DNA of 64,000 nt, taken from the NCBI GenBank assembly GCA_010094025.1, contig ML991821.1:124001-188000 (forward strand). The letters run 5' to 3'. Numbering within the stretch: the stretch's first letter is position 1; every line of letters starts with the position of its first letter. Source of the DNA: Viridothelium virens (lineage: Eukaryota > Ascomycota > Dothideomycetes > Trypetheliales > Trypetheliaceae). Positions 47,828-58,057 of the stretch are shown one piece after another. Position numbers and translations under genes: made by a program. A model generated the notes under the pieces. The model saw only the letters and a list, made by a program, of their open reading frames with translations, searched no databases and was not told the origin of the DNA.

Positions 47828-48352
47828 TCAAGAATATGCCGCTATTCCGCGCTTGAAGGCAGCTGAGATTTGGGCGTTAAGTGAATCGGCAAGAAGGTCG
47901 GCCAGGATGGGAAGCTTAGACTTGATATCCGAACCAAGCACGCTGCTTGCGTTACTCTGTTGCTGCAGTTGACTTAGGACGATGGCCGACGTGCCGCTTG
48001 AGTCGAAAAGCGGCTTCTGTTTGATGAGGTCGTTGATTGTCTCGTCCAAAGTTCCGATGAGTTGAGTCGTGGAGCCTGCAATAGGCAGCGCACCAAGAAT
48101 GCCAACGTCTGAGGTGCCTTCTACTTCGGTGATAGCAGTGTTGATGGCACTGAGCACAGCGGTCGAGTCACCGGCAACGCCTAAGGCTGACAAAGCTGTA
48201 CCATCGAAGCTTTTGACCGCGCCGTCGAGAGTGACGGTGGCAGAATTGACAGAGGCGAGGGCATTTGTGATAGTCGTAACGTCACGTTTAACGACAGTCG
48301 GAGCGGCAGTGACGACGCCAAGAAGCGCTAGGAGCGAAAGGTTGAGCTTCAT
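47828..48352 (-). CDS. Secreted HsbA-type hydrophobic surface-binding protein
   Basis: HsbA proteins are small secreted fungal proteins that adsorb to hydrophobic surfaces and can recruit cutinase-like enzymes. The intronless frame gives 174 aa. A signal peptide is clear: MKLNLSLLALLGVVTAAPTV, followed by a Kex2-like KR. The mature part is helical and Ala/Leu/Ser/Thr-rich with regularly spaced hydrophobics (VTTITNALASVNSATVTLDG, LIGTLDETINDLIKQKPLFD, ILADLLADSLNAQISAAFKR), as in the HsbA domain, and lacks cysteine. I chose ATG 48352 over the Met 10 codons upstream because it opens the signal peptide. A CATAAAT element lies about 120 nt upstream (48474-48480). Confidence 0.82.
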   Translation of the reverse strand: MKLNLSLLALLGVVTAAPTVVKRDVTTITNALASVNSATVTLDGAVKSFDGTALSALGVAGDSTAVLSAINTAITEVEGTSDVGILGALPIAGSTTQLIGTLDETINDLIKQKPLFDSSGTSAIVLSQLQQQSNASSVLGSDIKSKLPILADLLADSLNAQISAAFKRGIAAYS

Positions 48353-51348
48353 GGCTGGAGGAATTGGGATGGACAGGATCAAGAGCCAGACCGTGACAAT
48401 GTGTGATTGCGAGTCGACGTAGATACTGTTGCGTCTCTGCAGAACTATACGATTGAAGCGGCGAAGTCAGAGCATTTATGTATTCCCAACCTCTACCCAT
48501 ATGACTGCCCCCGGTCAGAGAAAACAGCTTTGAAGGAAGACTAGAACGTCTACTGGGACTAAAGTAATTACCATGACGTACTGAGTCGCACGTCTTCGTA
48601 CTTAGATCTCGTAATTCACATGCTTTCAGGGGATAAGTTGCCAGGCCTGACTGTCCAAGAGATCTCATAGCCTAGAAAGTGCAGGGTGGAAGCTTCAAAG
48701 GATTGTAGCGAAGAACGACACCGAGGCGATAGCACTTCGGAATCATGTGCAGTTCCTGCAACCGGCAGCGCGCGGCAACCCTAAGTTATGTCACTGAGCA
48801 ATTGTCTGCCCGTTGGTCATGGAAAATATATATGAAGTGGAGGGCATAAGCCAACTCTATCTTGTCGTCGGAGCCAAAATCCGGGGAAGCCGTCTAGGGT
48901 TTTACGAGGCTAGAAGCAGGCATTGGTGGAAGCTATGGTCGCTCCGTGGTCAAATTTATGTTGTCGGCAACAAGGGCATAAGCTTTTCCCCGCAGTCCTA
49001 GAGACTGATATTGTCGACTTTACCAAAGATACCTAGGTACAGAAGAATGGGTGCATGAAATTGTTCTGGAGCAGCGGGGATGCCTGATCAACAGGCATTT
49101 TCCCCACGGGGCAAAGCAGCCTCGGTAAGCACCACGGAGGTATATGTATAACATGTGCCTTTCATCAGCTTCGCCCTGGTTGTAGGCAGAACATCGATTG
49201 CCTGGAACTCCCAAAGGAGAGTCAAAGGAAGTCATTATAGGAATAGAGAATGTGTTTGTCAGTCGCCTTTCCAAGCTCTGTGTCGTGTGAATCTCGGCCA
49301 TGTGCCTTTTCCTTTGACCAAACATAAAACCCAATTCGAGATCTACAGATCGCCCCATCCTAATTATTCTTCCAATGTCTGCACCATTCTTCAGTGGTGT
49401 ACTTTGATCTTGGAAGGGCAGATCGATCCATGCATTTAGCAAATCACCTCTGAAGCATGCTCCTCGAGCTTTAAAAGCTTTTCCGCGCCTGGTAGCATTT
49501 GTCATCTTCTGTATGGGAGCGCGCTTGTGTGCGTCGTAGATATCGGACGCGGGAAGTTGATGCAAAGAGTCCTCGCCTGCTCTCACTCCTCCAGGAGTTT
49601 TTTTTGGGCTGCATGAACTTCTAGGTTTTGCCTTGCCTGCTCATATGGACTTCTCCTCTGAGGCATGCCGGCGAAGGACTTTCAGATCAGTACAAGTCGG
49701 CGTGCACTCCGTGCATATTGGCATCTAAACCTAGTCATTGCAGAATCTGACAAGAATGATGTATTGCACACATGGTTCAAGTTGCCGAATTATGACAGCC
49801 TTCGCCGTCCACGAGCGGAATAGAGCGATGAGAGACCGCGCGATTAGGGTGGAAAACAAAGCCTCAGAATTAGATTTTGGTTCGGAATTTGCCAGTGCAG
49901 GCGACTCTTCCTTGACTAAAAAGCTCGAGACGGAATACAATCAAGGCTCCGAAAATAATCTATATCCACATCGGATATCTCAACCTGCTGAGAGGTTTGT
50001 ACTTCTTGACTTGGAAAATGCATTAATGAGATCAAACCACCAGAGATTCTCGGCAGCAAAATGCCACCGTCTTGTGCTAGTGACCGGGAGATTCGCCTTC
50101 CCTTCATGTCCTTTTGCTCCTAGTCAAGCTCCCATGAACACTGCTTCGTACCAAGAATCTCACAGGTCAGACCGGTCTGTTTTTTCTTCCGTATCTTGGA
50201 TTTTTTCCGCTTGATCCCCATCTCCGTCTGGCTTTGAAAGAAAAGATAGCGGTTTCGCTCTAGCGCGCGCGCTGTATTAGCATAGAAGTCCAAGGTCTCA
50301 GGCACAAGGGGAAGACTGGTCAAAGGTTACGTATTCAAGCCGAAAGACAGCCTATGAAAAATGAAACACATACTTCTGACCTAGTCTCTTGTTCTTAAAC
50401 GTGCTCAATTTCTGGCTAGCGGGACTCAGAATATGATCTGATGGCGAAACATAGGTATTTTGGGGCCTGAACGTTCGTCCATCAGCGCACTGGTAATATA
50501 ATGATTGTTGAAGCCGTCTCAGGGGGCTAAATGTACCCTTTCTTGTTTTCGGAATTCAATTGCCCGTCTAGTGTTTGCCGATGCAAGCTCTGTACTTTCT
50601 TCTCCGGACTCGAGGTTTGTCTCTGAGCGTTGCTGTCGCGGGTCGAGGGAACGTTTTCCGACATCGTGCTTGATTCTCAAGAACCTGACTTGCGATTTTC
50701 TCCTGTGATATTGCTGCAATTGTACGGAGCATAAGCTGTGAGAAACAGAGGCCCGTGAAAGGAGTGCCAAAGTAAGTTGGACAAACAGGCATCAAACACA
50801 CTACCCGTTACGGTTTAGCTCCTACCACTTAGCTTAGCAACGGACACGACGTCATTTCTCCCCTGACTGTCCCCCCCCAACTCTTAGTTACTCCGTACAT
50901 GACATCGATCTGCAGTGCCAAATATCTTGCAACGTGACTATTTAGCATATTCAATTACATCGTATCGCGTTGGAGGCCTGCGTTATTCCTCAATCCTTAT
51001 TACTGCATCTTGAGATAAGTAGGTAGGCAATGTAACGGGGTCGTGCTGTCCTCTGAGAAATTTGATCCCCCATATAACATCCTGCCATTCTGGGAGACCT
51101 TGATTTACGAGCGCTTGGCTAATTGGTTCAATACTCTAGCGCGTATGAGAACGTCTATGCCTTGTAGACTAAAACGTAGTGACGCGTTTCTCTTACGGAT
51201 GCAGATACTCCGTACAGCAGAGTATTAAGTGGTTGCTAAGCGGGAGGATTGCCGAATTCGGAAGAACTGACTCAAGCTCTATAAAAGGCATCTACAGGGA
51301 GACTCTCCAGCCGATTCTCTTCTACCATTTCGGAACACCTTGCAAACA
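48353..51348. other. 3-kb gene-poor region between HsbA and the dioxygenase gene
   Basis: It lies between divergent genes and must hold both promoters. Two longer frames (49020-49586 minus, 188 aa; 49738-50214 plus, 158 aa) have no recognised motif or splice support. Two TACTCCGTA 9-mers occur at 50889-50897 and 51206-51214, near the dioxygenase start. No transposon ends or tRNAs were seen. Confidence 0.5.
51280..51287 (+). promoter_or_regulatory. TATA box of the dioxygenase gene
   Basis: TATAAAAG lies 62-69 nt upstream of the ATG at 51349. Sequence and position suit a core TATA element; the leader would be short. Confidence 0.6.
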
Positions 51349-52602
51349 ATGGGCCTCAGTCCGGAGCCTGTACAACTTCGCAGCTCGAACAGAGTGCACG
51401 ACTTCGACCTTACTCCACATCCAGCAGCAGGATTGCCATCTCGTATTTTCACATCTACACCCTGCTTAGACTCTTTGAAGAAGCTCTGTTCTCAGACGAC
51501 ATCCCAAGCAACATATCCCCTCGTGTCATCCATAATCCACAACGTACCAGTCTATTACCTCCCCGACCTTAGCAGTGTCCACCACGTGCTTTCCAATCCC
51601 AAGCTCCTCTCGAACCTTCAAGATGAATGGCACCACATTCTTCTCTCCGGCCCGGGCGTGCTTGTTCTAAAAGGCATGTTCACTGATTGTAGCGTTATTT
51701 CCTCCACAAACGACGCATTCGAGCAAATCGTTGCCCGCGAACGCGCTACTTCGGAGGGTAAAGGGGACCATTTCGGCACCGCGGGAACCAATACGCGAAT
51801 TTGGAATTCGCTGCAGAAGCACTGCATTGCTGACCCGGAATCTTTCGTGCAGTACTACTCAAATCCTTGGCTCGCTGCCATCTGCGAAGCATGGTTGGGA
51901 CCAGCGTTCAGAGTAACAGCGCAAGCAAACATCGTGCATCCGGGAGGAAAAGCGCAGACCAGCCACCGAGACTACCATCTCGGATTTCAATCTGCAGAAG
52001 TGACGAATCGGTTTCCAAAAGCCATACAAGTGGCATCCCAGTTCTTAACCCTTCAGGGAGCGGTGGCACATAGTAATATGCCCGCCGCATCTGGGCCGAC
52101 ACGTTTCCTTCCATTCAGCCAAATGTTTGAAGAAGGCTTCTTAGCATACCGCCTTCCCGAGTTTCAGAATTGGTTCGAGCAGAGATGGGTTGCGCTAGAT
52201 CTAGAGATCGGAGATGCCGTGTTCTTTAACCCTGCTTTATTCCATGCTGCCGGCGAAAACAAGATGGCAGACTTCGATCGCAAGGCAAATCTTTTGCAAA
52301 TCAGCTCTGCCTTTGGAAAAACAATGGAAAACCTTGATACCTTCAATATGATTTCGGCGTGCTGGGAAGAGTTGATAAAGAAGTTCGAATCCGAGGGCCA
52401 AGGCGAGGGAATTGAATGTCTTGTCAAGGCTTTGGCAGAGGGATACCCTTTTCCAACAAATCTTGACAGAAGAGTACCTGGCCCAGGTGGGATGGCACCG
52501 TCCAGTGAACAGGACCTAGTAAAGCACGGATTGCACGAACACTGGGCTAAAGAACATATATTGGAAGAGCTGAGAATATTGAGAATGGAGTCCGCAGCAT
52601 AA
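51349..52602 (+). CDS. Phytanoyl-CoA dioxygenase (PhyH)-like Fe(II)/2-oxoglutarate oxygenase
   Basis: A single intronless frame gives 417 aa. The iron-binding facial triad can be seen: His206-x-Asp208 in TSHRDYHLGFQ and His299 in FFNPALFHAAGENK. Arg311 (DFDRKANLLQIS), 12 residues after the distal His, is placed to bind 2-oxoglutarate. GPGVLVLKGMF marks the start of the jelly-roll core, and LGPAFRVTAQANIVHPGGKA is the strand before the triad. ATG 51349 is the first in-frame ATG, with a TATA box just upstream. The substrate is unknown. No secondary-metabolite cluster genes are adjacent, so primary or detoxification metabolism is as likely. Confidence 0.85.
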   Translation: MGLSPEPVQLRSSNRVHDFDLTPHPAAGLPSRIFTSTPCLDSLKKLCSQTTSQATYPLVSSIIHNVPVYYLPDLSSVHHVLSNPKLLSNLQDEWHHILLSGPGVLVLKGMFTDCSVISSTNDAFEQIVARERATSEGKGDHFGTAGTNTRIWNSLQKHCIADPESFVQYYSNPWLAAICEAWLGPAFRVTAQANIVHPGGKAQTSHRDYHLGFQSAEVTNRFPKAIQVASQFLTLQGAVAHSNMPAASGPTRFLPFSQMFEEGFLAYRLPEFQNWFEQRWVALDLEIGDAVFFNPALFHAAGENKMADFDRKANLLQISSAFGKTMENLDTFNMISACWEELIKKFESEGQGEGIECLVKALAEGYPFPTNLDRRVPGPGGMAPSSEQDLVKHGLHEHWAKEHILEELRILRMESAA

Positions 52603-52774
52603 TCTGTTCTCACTGCTTTTCTCACTCAATTCCAGTGTCTGTACTAGTCGACCCTGAAGAGTAGACCGTAGGAAACAGGGGGAAACCTATTTCTGAAATG
52701 TTGGGAACAGGTGCTTAGGCAAGCTTGCGCATAAATATGGCATTTGCATGGCAATTCATTCTTACGCAAATATC

Positions 52775-55700
52775 CTACGTTTGATTGCCGTCGTCCAGGA
52801 ATAATTCGAATATCCTAGCCAGGCGTTCTTCCTGGGTTTTTCTTTCCTTCGATTTTGACGGCAGTGGTGCATTTATAATCAGTCGTGAGAAAATCTCTGC
52901 AAATGCCCGATTGACCTTGCTTCGGTGTGCAGAAGGCGACTCCTGCTCGCCTGTGGTCGATTTTGTTGGGGAAGAAGGCAACAACAGCCCTGCGTCTTTC
53001 AAGGGAGATGGCAGTGTACCAGCTGGTTCGGAAGATGAAACTTCAGATGCAATGCGCGCAAGAGTTGACATTAGGAGGACGAAAGAAACGCTACGGCTGG
53101 GCGAGTCAGAAAGCGTTTCCAGAACCCAGCCTTTCTCATCTTCTTGAGAAAGTGGCTGTTTGGCCTTAGCCTGGACAAGTATGCCAGACTCGAGGTGAAA
53201 CCATGAATCTTCCGAGACAATGCCATCCTCGAGGCCTCCCAGGAACTCCAACAGGGTCTCTGCCAATGTCTCAAGACGTTGCAAAACAGTGGTCTCTGCG
53301 GATATATATTGATCAAAAGGCTGATCATTGTCGAGTGCTTCTCGTATGTTGAACTTGAGATCATCTCGTGTGGATCCATCTTCCAAAGTCCAGCTATCTC
53401 TAGCGAATGGCCAGCCGACATGATTCTGCCATGGGGAAGCGTCTTCATCCCTATCTGCCCCCTTCATGCTCCAGTCGGCGACTGCACGCTCGGCGAGGTC
53501 TTCTATCGCCTCCGTCAGCCGGAACAACTCTCTCGGAGCAGACCACATTACCGGGGAAGAGAGAGATGGGTTTTCTTCATTAATGGGTGCCGTATGTTCC
53601 TTGCGTGAGCTGCCTTTAGGTCGTTGATGTTGTAGTTTCCGGATGCCGCCTTCTGGAATGCGAATGAGTTTGTCAACGGAGCGCCCAAAACTGGAAGGAA
53701 GCCACTGGCCCCGAACGGTGATGAAGTGGTCTCGACCGTCTCGAACTCGGAGGACGAGTATATCATCGATGGACTCCAAGCCTTCATTCAAGCGACGAAC
53801 CACATCAAAGGAGCATATATGAACCAAGAGCTCGATGGTGCACGCATCGCCCGGCTCCAGATCGCGACATTCCTTGGAGGGAGTGGAGAATTTCTGATCA
53901 TGCTCATCATCATAACGAATCAAAAGCCATTCGGGTGCCGTGCCCTCCTTTTGACCAACACCGATCGGTCGATCAATGAATCCGATTGATGCTGGAACTC
54001 TGCCGGTATTTGCAATTGTTACGGTGCGACACTTGGCTTGGCCATAGCGAATATCACCGAAATCGACATTTTCCGCGTCAGAGGTAGAACTCTCTTGTAT
54101 GAGACCATCTTCACCGGAAGTCTTGCGGTCAATGACCACGCTGATTGTTGGACGACCTTCATTCTCTGCTTTATCAAGTTCTTTAGCGACTTCTGAATAT
54201 ACTTTCGATTTCAGCTCTGGAACAACTGCATCGTACTTGAGAGTGAAAATTGCATCCAATGGTTTGTGATCTGAAGACAGTACTCGTTGATGGGCTGTAT
54301 AATAATCAAGAGTCATCTCGTCCTGGAATCCAGCTCTTGTTAAAACGACATCGGCTTTGAGTGCGTCATCTTCATCACCATCGTCCTCATCGTAATCTCC
54401 ATCAGTGTCAGGATTGTACTCGAACAAGGTATCTTCATCTGCAGCAGCCGTAATGATGCCTTCTGCCTTCAATTGCTCATCACGTTTTTGAGCTGCTTCC
54501 TCTTCTGCTTTTCTGTTCTCATAACCTAATTTGTCTCGCCTTGTACGGTACAAAATTCGATCGCACCAACTGGGTGCCCTCTTCTTTTCACTTGAATCGA
54601 AGACACCTACACTACCAACATCGTACTTGTAGGTCGGTAGAAACTTGATCTCCCCTTCCCTCCAGCCCTCGTGAAATGCCTTGTGGGCCCTTTGTCGTTG
54701 GTGAAGCTCGTCGTGTGGAAGAAGCGAAGCCAAAGTGGCTTGTAAAGATGCCGGGTCCAATTCGGACGTTGAACCAGGCTCCAAAGTAGTCTTAGACGAC
54801 GTCAAACCCTCTAAGGTCGAAAAAGACTCTACGGAATCCTCGGATGTTTGCGAATAAGTGGATGTAGAGGACGATGGTTCGGAGGAATTGGCTGAAGCGC
54901 TCTCGGAGGAATTCTTTTTGTGGCCAACAGATGTTACTCGAGCAAGCTCATCCTCTATCTTCGACACGGAGCTCCCTGAAAGATCGTACTCGTTGCGGGT
55001 ATGCAACATCAAGAGCCTGCGCACATCCTCCCCTGGGATGCCCTCCAGCCTGTAGTTCAAGTCGCCGAACCAAAAAGCGAAGTCTTCATCACCAATCGCC
55101 TCTGTCTTAGCTTGCTGCCCAGTAATTGGGTCACTGATTGAGTCAAATCGAGTCCGAGATACGATTTGGGACGCATCCCAGTCTCGCCGGTCCAAGGCGG
55201 CTTTATCAGCTCCCGCGGATAAGTGTGAGTTGACAAAAACCATCCGTGTGGTCTCTCCTAATACTATTCTTGCAGTAACAGCGCCTTTATTCCCCATATA
55301 TCCCATCAGACCTGTACCCACGCTAGTCGTGCAGACGTTCCGGATTTCTGGTGCAAGCTGTGGCGAGGCATAGACTAGAAGTAGGAGACCGATCAATTGC
55401 TGCTCAGCAATTAACTGATATCCCTGGGGTAAAGCTTCCTCCACGGCCTTCTTCCATTTATTTGCGGCCGTAGTATCCGTGTATGGCTTCAGGGCCTCTG
55501 TAGCCGAATTGATATCAATAACCTCCTGCAAACCTAGCGCATATATCCCGACCTCTGCGTCGTGAGGCAAGCTACCAGCATCGTTCCTGGGAATGGTAGA
55601 ATCCTTTCTGGATAACCTTTCCTCTTGTTCGACAACGCTCTCTCTTGGATGTGTCTCTTCCGAACCTGGGCTACTTTCTCCCTGAGACCCCTGGGTACGA

Positions 55701-56119
55701 CTGACCGACAGGCCTGCTAGTGATTCAGTCACACCTTTGCCTCCTACAAACCAGCCGCCGATATCTTTCTCTGTGCCTTTCAAGGATGCCACATTCCATG
55801 TTCCCACCTTGACGCGCACCTTGCTCTGCGTAGTGTATTCGGCACGCCGTGCATGCACTGCTTGTGAAAGAGTTTGATATTCTCTCGTCCATGAGGTGTC
55901 AGGATATGCACCAGGTATGGCTTGAGCGGTAGGTTCAGTGGAAGTCCCGGACGCTTCCGAAACGACCATGACTGGAATGCCAGTGTAGGGTCGTTGTGGG
56001 GTGAGACTCCGGCTTCCTACCTTGCAACCACCAATCAAGCAGGCAAAATTCGTCTCGCATTGGGACTCAAGTAACTGTTCACGGGTCAGGCAAGACGCTT
56101 GGTGGCGAAGTTGGATCAA
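52775..56119 (-). CDS. OCRL/INPP5B-like inositol polyphosphate 5-phosphatase
   Basis: This enzyme should remove the 5-phosphate from phosphoinositides such as PI(4,5)P2 at membranes. The frame runs 1114 codons without an intron. The catalytic domain starts KVGTWNVASLKG (~105) and shows LGLQEVIDI, TGLMGYMGNKGAVTARI, FVNSHLSAGAD, FAFWFGDLNYRLEG, PSWCDRILYRT and VLSSDHKPLDAIF. Two insertions split it: a Ser/Thr/Glu-rich one after LLMLHTRNEYDL, and an acidic Asp/Glu one after the SWCDRILY motif. Next come an ASH-like beta domain (VDFGDIRYGQAKCRTVTIAN) and a C-terminal RhoGAP-like helical region (ETLAETLLEFLGGLEDGIVS), the OCRL order. The frame opens at a TTG at 56119; the first ATG is 55969. The residues between look coding, so an upstream exon may exist. 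Confidence 0.85.
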   Translation of the reverse strand: MIQLRHQASCLTREQLLESQCETNFACLIGGCKVGSRSLTPQRPYTGIPVMVVSEASGTSTEPTAQAIPGAYPDTSWTREYQTLSQAVHARRAEYTTQSKVRVKVGTWNVASLKGTEKDIGGWFVGGKGVTESLAGLSVSRTQGSQGESSPGSEETHPRESVVEQEERLSRKDSTIPRNDAGSLPHDAEVGIYALGLQEVIDINSATEALKPYTDTTAANKWKKAVEEALPQGYQLIAEQQLIGLLLLVYASPQLAPEIRNVCTTSVGTGLMGYMGNKGAVTARIVLGETTRMVFVNSHLSAGADKAALDRRDWDASQIVSRTRFDSISDPITGQQAKTEAIGDEDFAFWFGDLNYRLEGIPGEDVRRLLMLHTRNEYDLSGSSVSKIEDELARVTSVGHKKNSSESASANSSEPSSSTSTYSQTSEDSVESFSTLEGLTSSKTTLEPGSTSELDPASLQATLASLLPHDELHQRQRAHKAFHEGWREGEIKFLPTYKYDVGSVGVFDSSEKKRAPSWCDRILYRTRRDKLGYENRKAEEEAAQKRDEQLKAEGIITAAADEDTLFEYNPDTDGDYDEDDGDEDDALKADVVLTRAGFQDEMTLDYYTAHQRVLSSDHKPLDAIFTLKYDAVVPELKSKVYSEVAKELDKAENEGRPTISVVIDRKTSGEDGLIQESSTSDAENVDFGDIRYGQAKCRTVTIANTGRVPASIGFIDRPIGVGQKEGTAPEWLLIRYDDEHDQKFSTPSKECRDLEPGDACTIELLVHICSFDVVRRLNEGLESIDDILVLRVRDGRDHFITVRGQWLPSSFGRSVDKLIRIPEGGIRKLQHQRPKGSSRKEHTAPINEENPSLSSPVMWSAPRELFRLTEAIEDLAERAVADWSMKGADRDEDASPWQNHVGWPFARDSWTLEDGSTRDDLKFNIREALDNDQPFDQYISAETTVLQRLETLAETLLEFLGGLEDGIVSEDSWFHLESGILVQAKAKQPLSQEDEKGWVLETLSDSPSRSVSFVLLMSTLARIASEVSSSEPAGTLPSPLKDAGLLLPSSPTKSTTGEQESPSAHRSKVNRAFAEIFSRLIINAPLPSKSKERKTQEERLARIFELFLDDGNQT

Positions 56120-56335
56120 TCAATGTATTCCCAAAGCCGGATGTGCGCGCGTTAACCCTAGGTACGATACTCCAAGTGCTTTCGGCCGCCCAAATAAATG
56201 ACGCGAACCTTCAGCACACGTACAAGTTGATTGATAAATGCTTTCCGTGCTCTCTCATCTGCTCCACACACTCCGCAACCTTTCTACGATTTATGCCTAC
56301 AATCAGCTGAACCGCAAGGCAGATCCCGAGCTTCA

Positions 56336-57487
56336 ATGACGCCAAGAAAAGCCCGTAAACCGTCTCACCAGCGGCATCCCTCCCATCTCAACCAAGTTTC
56401 CGACTATGAAACAGACACGGCCATTCTTACGGACACTGCTCTGCCCCAAGACCTGCCGCCTCCGTCACGAACAAACGAGGAACTCAACCTTGCCGTGCTC
56501 AAGCGGCACAACCCCTCTATCATCGCCATTCTCAGCATTGCCCCGTACGCTGTCGTTTATAAGTTCTCCGCTATAAGCTCTATCTGGGAGAAACGCGGGG
56601 TCGAAGGCACTTTGTTCGTCGTACAATTGCTCCCAGAGCAACTTGAATCTGATCAATCCTTGACGCCGGATCATAACGCTATCTCAGCAGCCAGATTCGG
56701 TGTTGTGGTATTGAACAGACGAGGCCTTGACAACTTCGAGGCAGGGCTAAAAAATGCCGAGGATGTCGAGGTAACAGAAGATTACGTTATTCTACAAGTC
56801 GGCAGTGAGCCATCAGCTCCTGCACACGACAATGGTAGGATGCAAGGAGGTGAGCCAGATATCATAGGTCTATGGATATTCGCGGAGCCACCGCCGTCCT
56901 CTACTTCACAGGCACGCATCCTAAATGCGCAAATCATCCAGGAGTGTGCCAAACAAGCTGAGATTTCTCGGAAAGCTGCCGAGGAAACACTAAAGCAGAT
57001 CAGACAGGAACAAGCTCAGACAGCGAATGCAAAAGGTCAACCAGACGAGTCCGAAGATCCTGCCCAAGGTGGTATGGGAAGCGCCCCGATGGGCCGTCAA
57101 CTTAGCCTTCGCCAACTTTTCGGGCAGCAGCGCCAGGACGACGATGCCTGGAGTATACGTGGACACCATGATCCCTCGCTACAGTCCACACAACCAGACC
57201 TAAAGTTTGAAAGGGATGCCAACCCTCTTCATCCCAAAATTGGCATACGGATATCATCGCAGCAACCCCTATTGCAGCCCACACACCCGAGCCAAGCGCA
57301 CGGTACGGGCACACAACTTCTTCCTGGCGCGCAGAATCATGGACTCCAAAACTCAACACAGCAAGTGCAGGAATCGTTTCGGCAGCAGATCGATGATTCA
57401 ATGCGAGGGCCATTGGCACCATCTGCTGGGAGTCAGCAAGACGTACTCTTAAATCTTTTTCAGCGAGCCAGAGATACAAGACGCTGA
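56336..57487 (+). CDS. DCP1: mRNA decapping complex subunit Dcp1
   Basis: Dcp1 activates the Dcp2 decapping enzyme in cytoplasmic mRNA decay. The intronless frame gives 383 aa. The EVH1-like fold is clear: NLAVLKRHNPSIIAILSIAP, then YAVVYKFS, IWEKRGVEGTLFVVQL, RFGVVVLNRRGLDNFEAGLK, YVILQV, and GLWIFAEPPPSSTS with a following helix. The residues IWEKRGVEGTLF and GLWIF line the proline-binding patch. The C-terminal half is Gln/Ser/Pro-rich and probably disordered, ending DVLLNLFQRARD. ATG 56336 (MTPRKARKPSHQRH) is preferred because the upstream extension has no ATG. It is divergent from the 5-phosphatase, about 215 bp apart. Confidence 0.92.
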   Translation: MTPRKARKPSHQRHPSHLNQVSDYETDTAILTDTALPQDLPPPSRTNEELNLAVLKRHNPSIIAILSIAPYAVVYKFSAISSIWEKRGVEGTLFVVQLLPEQLESDQSLTPDHNAISAARFGVVVLNRRGLDNFEAGLKNAEDVEVTEDYVILQVGSEPSAPAHDNGRMQGGEPDIIGLWIFAEPPPSSTSQARILNAQIIQECAKQAEISRKAAEETLKQIRQEQAQTANAKGQPDESEDPAQGGMGSAPMGRQLSLRQLFGQQRQDDDAWSIRGHHDPSLQSTQPDLKFERDANPLHPKIGIRISSQQPLLQPTHPSQAHGTGTQLLPGAQNHGLQNSTQQVQESFRQQIDDSMRGPLAPSAGSQQDVLLNLFQRARDTRR

Positions 57488-58057
57488 CATCAAATGGCTG
57501 GTCTTTTGAAGGCGGGCGAAGGTACGGCATTGCATTGTGGATAGCGAGCATGATACCCCGGTAGCATAAGCATAATGAAGTCATTTTTTGCAAAGCGAAA
57601 AAAAAAGTGGTCTCCTTCGATGACTCCACGAACAGGCTTCCAGTCAGCAGGCATACCTAGCAGCCGTCTTGCATCACTTCGGCGTGTCTGTAGCATACCG
57701 AGATGTCTCTACAGCCCGATTTGGATGATTGAGTATGATATCGCACGCGGTTATCCAAAAATCTCTGCACTCGTAGGTAAGGCCCGTATTGCATTGCACA
57801 TGACATTTTAAGTTTGAAAAAAAGAAAATTCAAAAAATCAAAAAACCTGCAAATGCAGCCGTTAGTCTGACTTGTTTTACGGCATGTTCTTTTTCCTATA
57901 TGTGATGATACACGTCGATTATATCCGTGAGGCAAGTCGGAGAAGAGTTTACCATGTGACTGCTTCGACTCGGTTACAGTCACCCCCGAGTTTGGTGTGC
58001 AGAATTTTCTGCACTCGCAGGTACGGTCTATACTGCAAGACCAGAAACCAGGAATCC
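57488..58057. other. Convergent 3' region between DCP1 and BDP1
   Basis: It contains A-rich tracts (57599-57607, about 57818-57847) and a diverged 30-bp direct repeat at 57764-57793 and 58008-58037, 24 of 30 bases identical. No gene is seen. Confidence 0.55.

Noticed and set aside
49020-49586. 188-codon minus frame in the 3-kb spacer
   Set aside because: Long, but without domain, signal peptide or splice support. Composition is not clearly protein-like.
49738-50214. 158-codon plus frame in the 3-kb spacer
   Set aside because: No motif or neighbour support; could be a species-specific gene but evidence is too thin.
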